Shown here piece by piece: positions 36,049-43,761 of a DNA stretch of 64,000 nt; the stretch's first letter is position 1; every line of letters starts with the position of its first letter. The stretch is from Anaeromicropila populeti (GTDB lineage: Bacteria; Bacillota; Clostridia; Lachnospirales; Lachnospiraceae), in assembly GCF_900112775.1 (NCBI RefSeq), contig NZ_FOYZ01000003.1:313494-377493 (forward strand), given 5' to 3'. The position numbers were made by a program, and so were the translations under genes. The notes under the pieces were generated by a model that did not search any database, was not told where the DNA came from, and saw only the letters and a list, made by a program, of their open reading frames with translations.

Positions 36049-37746
36049 CTATCCCTTCGTTCGCAGACTATCAAATACATTATAAATGTCAAGAATTCCA
36101 TATCCCCACTCTCGATTTGGATATTCCACACCTTTTAATCTTCTTGCCCCTCTTATCAATAAAATCCTCATATCAACAGTACTCATATTGGGCAGATTTC
36201 CCTGTACAATTCCCCATTCTAAAAGCATAGCTGCAACTCCAGCCGTATAGGCGGAGGAAATGCTGGTTCCACTATACGGAGTAAAGGAATGCTCCAGCGT
36301 TGGCCCTATAACATTAACGCCTGGTGCTGCCAGCTGTGGGTTGATATCTCCAGCCCGGGTATATCCCTTGCTTGCTTCTTTGAATAAGCTGTCATCGGTA
36401 TAATCATAAGCTGTTGCCACAATTGCTGTTGGATTAGTGCTAAGACTTAATACTGTCATATAAGGATCTGGCTGAATGAAAAAAATATTATCTGATACAA
36501 AGCCCTCCATGGGAAGCCAAATATGAAAGCCATATTTTATATCCCCTACTTCATAAACATTGATTTTCCAAATACCTGGATCGGGATCTTTAAAACGAAA
36601 CATAATAAATGGATCGGAACTCTGCGATTCCATAAATTGATAATCTAAGTATATGACGGTTTTCTCAAAAATGAAGCTGATTTCTCTAAATTCATTTATG
36701 CTGTATATCAGTCTTGGAACATATTCACCTGAAGGTGAAATGATATCAACAGAATATATATTTGGCCGCTTTCCCCATAACTGCATAGTAAAGCTGTGGG
36801 CATTTTCTCCTACATTTAATTCCACTATGTTGCTTCTCGTTTTTGCATCGGGCATTCCGAAATAATGTCTTCTGGCTATTCCTTCATTGCCCGCTGGAAG
36901 AGTACAGGCTATTCCTGGTGTTGCTGCAATTAAAGAAAGATAGGTGCTTAAATCACCTCTTCCATCATGAGGTCCTTCAAAGCTGCTGATGGCAATGCCG
37001 ATTGTCATTGGACGTGATAGTTTTGCAGCAACAGCCAATAAATATTCCAATGCAAATGAAAAATCATTTTCCTGATATACAACCGCATCTTCTAAGATAA
37101 AATAAAATTCTTTAAAATATTTTTTTGCAGTCTTCAGCTTTACTACTACAAACTCCGCCTGTGACGCAATTCCGTAAAAATCTTTTTCAGGAACCTCGTT
37201 CCCTCCAGCAATGCCGGCAATCATCGTTCCATGACCGTTTTCATCTCTGGTTGGTACAATATCAAATGGATTTTCACTTTGTAATGCTAAATTTATTTGT
37301 TCTCTTGTATATTCCGTTCCATACAAAAATCCTTCTGGCTGGTTTTCACTTTGGATAGTCTGATCCCAAATTGAAACAATTCTTGTAGTTCCATCAGGAT
37401 ATTGGAAAATAGGATTTGTATAATCAATTCCTGTATCCAGTATGCCGATTAAAACCCCTTCTCCCCGAAGATTCAATGCAGGAATCCCCCGTAATTTCGT
37501 AATACCAGATGCCTCAAGGCTTTCTTTTCCCACTAATCCAAGATACCCTGGAAATAACCCATATCCTAGTCTGCTGATGGTCTGGTTTGTAATATAGGAA
37601 ACGGGAATATTCAACAATGAAATAATATAATTAATGGGAGTCACAATTGCATCTGGAAATATCTGAAGCATATCTTCTATATCATTCTTTGGAATTAATA
37701 AATCAGCGTACTCTTCACTAATAATTGGATTCACAATATCTGACAT
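36049..37746 (-). CDS. Csp-like S8 subtilase, intact catalytic triad
   Basis: A 565-residue subtilase with Asp104 (GILDTGIDYTN), His172 (DENGHGTMIAG) and Ser495 (YSGTSISSAYTAG), numbered exactly as in its downstream paralogue, so the pair arose by duplication without indels in the core. There is no signal peptide. In relatives such as CspB the protease converts the cortex hydrolase pro-SleC to its active form; that role is inferred here. AAGGA precedes the ATG. It forms a two-gene operon with the pseudoprotease. Confidence 0.88.
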   Translation of the reverse strand: MSDIVNPIISEEYADLLIPKNDIEDMLQIFPDAIVTPINYIISLLNIPVSYITNQTISRLGYGLFPGYLGLVGKESLEASGITKLRGIPALNLRGEGVLIGILDTGIDYTNPIFQYPDGTTRIVSIWDQTIQSENQPEGFLYGTEYTREQINLALQSENPFDIVPTRDENGHGTMIAGIAGGNEVPEKDFYGIASQAEFVVVKLKTAKKYFKEFYFILEDAVVYQENDFSFALEYLLAVAAKLSRPMTIGIAISSFEGPHDGRGDLSTYLSLIAATPGIACTLPAGNEGIARRHYFGMPDAKTRSNIVELNVGENAHSFTMQLWGKRPNIYSVDIISPSGEYVPRLIYSINEFREISFIFEKTVIYLDYQFMESQSSDPFIMFRFKDPDPGIWKINVYEVGDIKYGFHIWLPMEGFVSDNIFFIQPDPYMTVLSLSTNPTAIVATAYDYTDDSLFKEASKGYTRAGDINPQLAAPGVNVIGPTLEHSFTPYSGTSISSAYTAGVAAMLLEWGIVQGNLPNMSTVDMRILLIRGARRLKGVEYPNREWGYGILDIYNVFDSLRTKG

Positions 37747-37805
37747 GCTATTTTCCTTTTATATTCTTTGCTAATTATAGTATATGATCATTATTGTCAG
37801 ATTAC

Positions 37806-37835
37806 ACAAAAAGGGAACTTTCGTCCCCTTTTTGT
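37806..37835 (-). terminator. Hairpin between the 44-residue gene and the subtilase pair
   Basis: ACAAAAAGGG (37806-37815) pairs with CCCTTTTTGT (37826-37835). The U-run is inside the stem, so termination may be partial. It begins two bases after the small gene's stop. Confidence 0.6.
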
Positions 37836-37836
37836 A

Positions 37837-37971
37837 TTACACATCATTTTGTTTGATTGACTGGTGCTTTGCATTTTTATTCTTATTCTGATTTTCTCTT
37901 GTTAATGGTGTCTGACCATTGCACTTTTCCATTCGTACTTCCTTTTTATCTGGCTGACTGTCTTTCGGCAT
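37837..37971 (-). CDS. Small hydrophilic protein, 44 residues, unknown function
   Basis: The minus-strand frame begins MPKDSQPDKKEVRMEKCNGQ and ends KHQSIKQNDV. It is rich in Lys, Gln, Asn and Asp, with no hydrophobic segment. AGGAGG lies six bases before the ATG, and a hairpin follows the stop directly, so it looks like a real gene. Small Lys/Asn/Gln-rich proteins are common among spore proteins, and the neighbouring subtilases are germination-type, but no family can be named. Confidence 0.65.
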   Translation of the reverse strand: MPKDSQPDKKEVRMEKCNGQTPLTRENQNKNKNAKHQSIKQNDV

Positions 37972-38053
37972 AAACGACCTCCTATTTTTGAATTTAATTA
38001 GAGTTTACCTTAAATTCTAGTTACAGCAATTACTATTTCCCAATCGTTTATAT

Positions 38054-40015
38054 TTATCCTGTAAACTTTTCAAATGCTTTTATATTTTTATCCAAATCAG
38101 GAACCAGTACACTCATTCCTTGCTGGGTTTCCAGTGTATAGGTTTCTATAACAGGAATGGATGCTGTGCTGGCAGTCACCGTATCATTGCATACCGTCCT
38201 TAAATATGTGAGTAATTCCGTATAACTTAAATCAGTGGTAACTTCTGACTGAATCGTTAAAAATAGAGAGCCAATTTTCATAATATCTTGTTTTTTATAT
38301 TCTTTCATTATCGCTGAAAGAAGTTTTCGTAATCGTGCAGTTCGTCCAAACTCACCATTTTCACCATTTTCATCAGATACCTGACGCACTCTGACATAGC
38401 CAAGTGCCTGACTTCCGTTTAGTCTTTGCCTTCCTTTCAGGACATTACGACATTCTTTTTTTGAAATATAATTTGTTTGATTCAGGTATTCGGCTTCTTT
38501 CTCTGATAATTCCAGTTCTACTCCTCCAATAGCATCTATGATAGTTTCAAATGCTTTCATATTAACAGAAATAGTATGGTCAATGGAAAACTGAAAATTA
38601 GTTTCAATAGTATCTTCTACCAGTTGAATTCCGCCCAAGGAATATACGGCACTCAACTTATTTTCACCTATTTCTGGAACCGATAGGTACATATCACGAA
38701 GAAAGGATGTTAAAACCACTTTTTTAGAAACTGGATTGATGCTGACAATTAAAATGCTATCAGCTCTTACATTTGTATCGTCATTTGTTCCATCCAATCC
38801 AACCACTAAAATATGACTTGCTTTTTCTAATAAATCCTGACTTTCATTTTTCTCTGTTTCAGTTATACTTTCTTCTATTCCCACTTCTTCTACCTCCACA
38901 CCTATGGTTTCTGCCTTGCTTACCTTAGATGGAAGGAAAGATCCAGTTATATTAGATATAAGAAAAATTACGCAAATAACGCCTATAATAATACTAGTAC
39001 CTCTTTTCGTTGGTTTTATATTCATAATCTGATAAACTCTCTTTTTTACCTGCTTCTTTTTCTCGCTGAAACCTGTTGTAAGAAGTATATTATCCCCGTA
39101 AGTACCTGACATGATTTGCAGTAATGTCAGACTATATTCTTCCCTATACTGCAAATTCCTTTCCTTAACCACCTTTTCATCACAATACAATTCAATGTCT
39201 GAATAAGCAGTTCTTGCCATGTAATGTACCAATGGATTAAACCAGTGAAATCCTGTTGCACACAGTAATAAAAGCTTATAATATAAATCGTGGTTTTTAT
39301 AATGAACCAGTTCATGTTTTAAAATAAAGCTATACTGTTCTAAAGTAAATTCTTTTGTAGGAAGCACAATGACAGGGTTTCTAAATCCTGTTAACATTGG
39401 TGAATGAATTAAGGGACAGGTCACAAGTCTGATTTCTTCTTTAATATCCATTTCAGTGCAAAGTTCTTGTAGTACATTGTGTATTTCGCTGTTTCTTACA
39501 GAGTGGCACCATTTGCTTATCTTTTTTTGAAAGCTCATGTATGCCATAATATGATATAACATAACTAGAAACACACCAATCATCCAGATTAAAGATGCCC
39601 CTTTTATAATACTCTCAAATGAAACCCAAGGCATATGGTGGTTACCTGATTCTTTTATTTGTGTACTGCTGTCTGTCTCCTTTTCTGTTAATAAAAAATC
39701 CGTATGATCACTCTGTACACTCTTTGCTTCTTCCTGATTATTTTTTGACAAGATCGTTTGCTTATTTTTGTCTGTTTCATTAATATTTTGATTAGTTACC
39801 ACTACAGCTGCTCTTTCCTTGTTTTCTACAAATGGCAGCTTTACTAATTGAACATTTAGTGGCAGCAAAAGTCGTATAGCAATCAGAAACCAGACAATAT
39901 AGTTCCAGTGCCTAGAATATTTCTTACAAAATATTTTATCCAGTAATACTGCCATACAAATGAGAAAAGAGCAGCCAGCAGATATAACAAGAACTGTTAG
40001 AAAGAAATCAATCAT
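38054..40015 (-). CDS. BlaR1-like M56 antirepressor peptidase fused to a LytR-CpsA-Psr domain
   Basis: A 653-residue membrane protein. The N-terminal half is an M56 (BlaR1/MecR1) peptidase with transmembrane segments near 5-27, 36-50, 138-160 and 340-358 and the zinc motif HELVH at 234-238 with a downstream Glu in SDIELYCDE. In place of the penicillin-binding sensor, residues about 398-620 form an LCP domain: NVRADSILIVSINP, LTSFLRDMYLSVP and NGSQALGYVRVRQ, with the conserved Arg and Asp residues. LCP enzymes attach glycopolymers to peptidoglycan from lipid carriers. ATG at 40015 has GAGG eight bases upstream and overlaps the repressor gene by eight bases. Confidence 0.88.
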   Translation of the reverse strand: MIDFFLTVLVISAGCSFLICMAVLLDKIFCKKYSRHWNYIVWFLIAIRLLLPLNVQLVKLPFVENKERAAVVVTNQNINETDKNKQTILSKNNQEEAKSVQSDHTDFLLTEKETDSSTQIKESGNHHMPWVSFESIIKGASLIWMIGVFLVMLYHIMAYMSFQKKISKWCHSVRNSEIHNVLQELCTEMDIKEEIRLVTCPLIHSPMLTGFRNPVIVLPTKEFTLEQYSFILKHELVHYKNHDLYYKLLLLCATGFHWFNPLVHYMARTAYSDIELYCDEKVVKERNLQYREEYSLTLLQIMSGTYGDNILLTTGFSEKKKQVKKRVYQIMNIKPTKRGTSIIIGVICVIFLISNITGSFLPSKVSKAETIGVEVEEVGIEESITETEKNESQDLLEKASHILVVGLDGTNDDTNVRADSILIVSINPVSKKVVLTSFLRDMYLSVPEIGENKLSAVYSLGGIQLVEDTIETNFQFSIDHTISVNMKAFETIIDAIGGVELELSEKEAEYLNQTNYISKKECRNVLKGRQRLNGSQALGYVRVRQVSDENGENGEFGRTARLRKLLSAIMKEYKKQDIMKIGSLFLTIQSEVTTDLSYTELLTYLRTVCNDTVTASTASIPVIETYTLETQQGMSVLVPDLDKNIKAFEKFTG

Positions 40016-40409
40016 TTTTTTCACCTCTCTTGGCATCTGTTATGATTTGAATAATATCATCCATGTCTTCCTTTGAAATTGCCTGATCCTGTACAAGTGA
40101 AGCAATTAATTTTTTGTAAGAATTGCTGTAAAATTGCTCTAAAAAGGTTTTTGTTTCTTTTGCCAGATACTCTTCTTCCTCAATCAAAGGAATATAATAC
40201 TTGAATCTTCCTCTTTTTTCAATTCCAATAAATCCACGTTCCTCCAGACGAGTCAGCAGCACCTGTATCGTTGATCGGGTCCAGTCCTTTTGCTCAGATA
40301 CTAATTCTACCACTTTTCCTGTTCCAACAGGTGTTTCTGCTTCCCATATTATTTTCATTACCAGCAGTTCAGAATCCGGAAGTCTCTCATAATTGTCTTT
40401 TGCATCCAT
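40008..40409 (-). CDS. BlaI/MecI-family repressor
   Basis: A 133-residue winged-helix repressor with LPDSELLVMKIIWEAETPVG, the recognition segment WTRSTIQVLLTRLEERGFI and the linker KRGRFKYYIPLI, where BlaR1-like peptidases cut family members. ATG at 40409 has AAGGAG nine bases upstream; the frame to 40433 starts at TTG with no ribosome binding site. The gene is coupled to the M56-LCP gene. It should bind the dyads at 40501-40533 and repress its own operon. Confidence 0.93.
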   Translation of the reverse strand: MDAKDNYERLPDSELLVMKIIWEAETPVGTGKVVELVSEQKDWTRSTIQVLLTRLEERGFIGIEKRGRFKYYIPLIEEEEYLAKETKTFLEQFYSNSYKKLIASLVQDQAISKEDMDDIIQIITDAKRGEKND

Positions 40410-40484
40410 TTTATTCAGCTCCTTTTTAATCAATTGTTGGTGACAAGGTTAAAAATATACCGATACATTATTTACCATACAATT

Positions 40485-40538
40485 ACTATACTACGTTCGT
40501 TGACAAATGTCAATAAAAAGATGACATTTGTCAACGAA
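40485..40538 (-). promoter_or_regulatory. BlaI-regulated promoter with two operators
   Basis: In the minus sense TTGACA (40508-40513) and TATAGT (40485-40490) are 17 bases apart. Two 12-base dyads of the BlaI type, TGACAAATGTCA (40501-40512) and TGACATTTGTCA (40522-40533), are centred 21 bases apart; the first overlaps the -35. Together they form a 17-base inverted repeat (40496-40512 and 40522-40538). Confidence 0.85.
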
Positions 40539-40579
40539 TTTGTGTTTTAGCTTATATAAAACGGAGACATCATCTCCTA

Positions 40580-41536
40580 TTAGAACGAAATCTTTCTCTC
40601 CCTCTGTATATCCTGCTCCACAAACAGCCTTGTTACAGTCTCCTCATAATCACCCAGTCTTTCCGATTTTCTAATTTTTTTATGATATTTTTCATTGTCG
40701 GAAAATACTTGAATCATATAAAACCAAAGTTCCTTCATCTTAAACAACACATTTTTATCTCCAAAAAGAACCTGTCTGTAATCGCTATAAATTTTATCAT
40801 GAAATTCCTTTAGAAGTTCCTTTTCAACTAGTTTTCCCTCTGTAATTTCTTTTATTATTCCTGGATTTGCAATCAAGCCCCTTCCCATCATAACATGCTC
40901 AACCAGTGGAAAAGCTGCTGTCAGTTCATTAAAATTATTTACTTGAAAAATATCTCCATTATAGCAGACAGGATTTTTACTAACTACCAGTGCTTCCTGA
41001 AACACATTCCAGTTAGGCTTATTTTTATAAAAATCCTTTTGCACGCGGGGATGAATAATTAGTTCTTCAAGTGGATACTTATTAAAAATCTCAATTAATT
41101 TTCTAAACTCTTCTGGATGATCTCTTCCAATTCTTGTTTTGATTGAAATTTTTGTTATGGCTTGTGAAAAAACTTCTTCTAAAAAATGATCCAATTCTTC
41201 TGGCTGAGCCAAAAAACCTGAACCCCTGTTTTTTGACACTACCGTTTTGGATGGACATCCTAGATTTAAATTAAGCTCAAGATAGCCAAGCTCCTTTATT
41301 CTTTTTGAGGTTTGTATAAAATCCTTTGCCTGATTGGTCAAAAGCTGTGGAACTAATTTAATGCCTTCGTTATGTTCTGGTAAAATGTCATTCAAATCTC
41401 TAGTCTTAAAGCTATCCCTTTGGTTTGCAACTATAAATGGTGCAAAATATTTATCTATATGATTAAAAAAAGTATGATAGGCATTTCTGAAAATATAGCC
41501 TGTCACACCTTCCATTGGTGCTAAATAAAATTTCAT
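40580..41536 (-). CDS. dus: tRNA-dihydrouridine synthase
   Basis: A 318-residue flavoenzyme of the Dus family that reduces uridines in the tRNA D-loop. It shows the N-terminal APMEGVTGYIFRN, the catalytic-Cys motif NLNLGCPSKTVVSKNRGSGF, the substrate motif KTRIGRDHPEEF, the FMN/barrel motif IIHPRVQKDFY and the C-terminal VMMGRGLIANPG. It is a single-gene unit between the BlaI operator region and the cellulase gene. Which tRNA position it modifies cannot be told from sequence alone. Confidence 0.93.
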   Translation of the reverse strand: MKFYLAPMEGVTGYIFRNAYHTFFNHIDKYFAPFIVANQRDSFKTRDLNDILPEHNEGIKLVPQLLTNQAKDFIQTSKRIKELGYLELNLNLGCPSKTVVSKNRGSGFLAQPEELDHFLEEVFSQAITKISIKTRIGRDHPEEFRKLIEIFNKYPLEELIIHPRVQKDFYKNKPNWNVFQEALVVSKNPVCYNGDIFQVNNFNELTAAFPLVEHVMMGRGLIANPGIIKEITEGKLVEKELLKEFHDKIYSDYRQVLFGDKNVLFKMKELWFYMIQVFSDNEKYHKKIRKSERLGDYEETVTRLFVEQDIQRERKISF

Positions 41537-41685
41537 ATTCCTGCTTCTCCTTTATTCTGTTTTCTAACTATTTTACACCTAAATCGTCATATTTTACAAT
41601 CAAAAAGTATATATTTAGTCATTATTTGTATTTTCAATCCTTGCTTTTGATGGTAAAATTTAATAAAAACAATTAGGGGGTTATT

Positions 41686-43707
41686 ATGAAAACACACAAT
41701 CAAACGAAAACATCACGTTCCATTGTATCATTTTTACTAACATTGTCATTGGCACTGGCAATACTAATTCCAGACTTCGCTGCCGTCAAGGCAGATAACA
41801 CCGCCACTTCCCAGTCCGCTCCATTAGAGCTGACAACAGCAGGAAATGCTTGGAGTTCTGGATTTTCCATTAACGTATTTATTAAAAATGCTTCAAACAC
41901 GCCAATAGACGATTGGAAAATACTTGTTGACAAAACAAGCTTTACCATTACCAGCATCTGGTGCACCGAGCTGAAAGAAGACAGTAACACCTATGTAATT
42001 ACTCCTTTTTCCTGGGGAAAAAGCATAACCAGTGGCAGTTCTGTAAATTTCGGATTTTGCGGAACGGGCAGTATGCCTGACACGTCAGATTTTACGCTAA
42101 AATACTACATAAATGGAGTGGAATATACCAACGGCAGTACTTCTGTGCCAACACCGACTCCTGTTGTTACTCCGACTCCTGTTGTCACTCCGACTCCTGT
42201 TGTCACTCCGACTCCTGTTGTCACTCCGACTCCTGTTGTCACTCCGACTCCTGTTGTCACTCCGACTCCTGTTGTCACTCCGACTCCTGTTGTCACTCCG
42301 ACTCCTGTTGTCACTCCAACTCCTGTTGTCACTCCGACTCCTGTTGTCACTCCGACTCCTGTTGTCACTCCAACGGAGCCATCTGGTGCTGCTGAGTCTG
42401 GCGATGACTGGCTTCATGTAGATGGAACAAATATTGTGGACCAATATGGCAACAAAGTGTGGCTGACTGGTGCAAACTGGTTTGGATTCAATTGCAGAGA
42501 ACTTATGTTTTTAGATTCTTATAGCAGCAATATCGTTGCAGATATTGAAATGGTAGCAGATAAAGGGATAAATGTAGTCAGAATGCCAATTTCAACAGAA
42601 TTATTATACTCCTGGAGTCAAGGTACTTTTCCTGCTTCCACAGATACCAGCTATAATAATGCCGCTTTAGCAGGATTAAATAGCTATGAATTGTTCAATT
42701 TTATGTTGGATAATTTTAAAAGAGTAGGTATTAAAGTCATACTTGACGTACATAGTGCACAAACCGATAACCAGGGCCATACTTATCCACTTTGGTATAA
42801 TACTACTATAACAGAACAAATGTTCAAATCTTCTTGGGTATGGATTGCTGACCAATATAAAAATGATGATACGATTATTGGTTTTGATTTAAAAAATGAG
42901 CCACATACAAATGTTGGTGATATAAAAATTAAAGCGCAAAGTGCTATCTGGGATAATTCTGATGACCCAAATAACTGGAAAAGAGTTGCTCAAGAGACAG
43001 CATTACAAATTTTAGCAGTCAATCCAAATGCATTAATTTTTGTAGAGGGTGTTGAAATTTATCCAAAAGATAGTATATGGAATGATGCACAAATTAATAC
43101 CAGTGCCTGGGGCGGTACCAATGATTACTACTGCAACTGGTGGGGTGGTAATTTGAGAGGTGTTGCCGATTACCCAATTGACTTAGGCCAGTATCAGGAT
43201 CAGTTAGTTTACTCTCCACATGATTATGGTCCTATTGTTTATAATCAGTCATGGTTCCAGGGGGCTTTCCTTACCGCAGATGATGCAGAAGCATCTGAAA
43301 TTTTATATAATCAGTGCTGGAAGGATAACTGGGCTTATATTATAGAGGATGGAATTTCCCCATTACTACTTGGCGAATGGGGCGGTATGACAGAAGGAAG
43401 TAATTCCCTATTGGAACTGAACACAAAATATTTGAGAGCCATGAGAGATTATATTGCTGCTAATAAATATTCATTACATCATACTTTCTGGTGTATTAAT
43501 GTTGATTCGGCTGATACAGGGGGATTACTGACTCGTGATGAAGGTACTCCATTCCCTGGAAGCAGAGATTTAAAGTGGAATGATAACAAATATGAAAATT
43601 ATCTGTTACCTGCATTATGGAAAAACAGCGATGGTAAATTTGTCGGTTTAGATCATCAAGTACCTCTTGGCAAGAATGGTGTAGCATTAGGTACAACTCA
43701 ACAATAA
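41686..43707 (+). CDS. Secreted GH5 cellulase with N-terminal CBM2-like module and Thr-Pro linker
   Basis: A 673-residue extracellular endoglucanase. A signal peptide (1-36) is followed by a CBM2-like module (about 42-148: NAWSSGFSINVFIKNAS, ISSIWC-like TSIWCTEL, FGFCGTG), a linker of about twelve TPTPVV units (about 155-228) and a GH5 catalytic domain (about 240-660). The acid/base Glu is in FDLKNEPH (about 405) and the nucleophile Glu in LLLGEWGG (about 564); VILDVHSAQ, SPHDYGP and WCINVDSADTGG support the family. AGGGGG precedes the ATG. Cellulose is the likely substrate. It has no dockerin. Confidence 0.92.
   Translation: MKTHNQTKTSRSIVSFLLTLSLALAILIPDFAAVKADNTATSQSAPLELTTAGNAWSSGFSINVFIKNASNTPIDDWKILVDKTSFTITSIWCTELKEDSNTYVITPFSWGKSITSGSSVNFGFCGTGSMPDTSDFTLKYYINGVEYTNGSTSVPTPTPVVTPTPVVTPTPVVTPTPVVTPTPVVTPTPVVTPTPVVTPTPVVTPTPVVTPTPVVTPTPVVTPTPVVTPTEPSGAAESGDDWLHVDGTNIVDQYGNKVWLTGANWFGFNCRELMFLDSYSSNIVADIEMVADKGINVVRMPISTELLYSWSQGTFPASTDTSYNNAALAGLNSYELFNFMLDNFKRVGIKVILDVHSAQTDNQGHTYPLWYNTTITEQMFKSSWVWIADQYKNDDTIIGFDLKNEPHTNVGDIKIKAQSAIWDNSDDPNNWKRVAQETALQILAVNPNALIFVEGVEIYPKDSIWNDAQINTSAWGGTNDYYCNWWGGNLRGVADYPIDLGQYQDQLVYSPHDYGPIVYNQSWFQGAFLTADDAEASEILYNQCWKDNWAYIIEDGISPLLLGEWGGMTEGSNSLLELNTKYLRAMRDYIAANKYSLHHTFWCINVDSADTGGLLTRDEGTPFPGSRDLKWNDNKYENYLLPALWKNSDGKFVGLDHQVPLGKNGVALGTTQQ
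42150..42373 (+). repeat. 18-bp tandem array, about twelve near-identical units, coding the TPTPVV linker
   Basis: The unit ACTCCTGTTGTCACTCCG is repeated about twelve times with almost no silent change (one ccg to cca near 42318, and gtt/gtc in the first unit). Such identity indicates recent expansion or gene conversion, and copy number should vary between strains. Long antisense open frames here are by-products of the repeat. Confidence 0.92.
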
Positions 43708-43710
43708 CAG

Positions 43711-43749
43711 TAATGCCCCTGCTGACTTTGATAGCCAGCAGGGGCATTA
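43711..43749. terminator. Bidirectional hairpin between convergent genes
   Basis: TAATGCCCCTGCTG (43711-43724) is perfectly complementary to 43736-43749. It serves the GH5 gene on the plus strand and the PPC/C39 gene on the minus strand; neither side has a long U-run. Confidence 0.8.
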
Positions 43750-43761
43750 AACATTTATAGA

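Noticed and set aside
42150-42373. Regular repeats resembling a CRISPR array
   Set aside because: The units are contiguous, without spacers, coding in frame, and no cas gene is nearby.
42097-42444. Long minus- and plus-strand open frames coding SDNRSR, VGVTTG and RLLLSL repeats
   Set aside because: They are the other frames of the 18-bp linker array of the cellulase gene. A repeat unit divisible by three keeps every frame open; there is no ribosome binding site.
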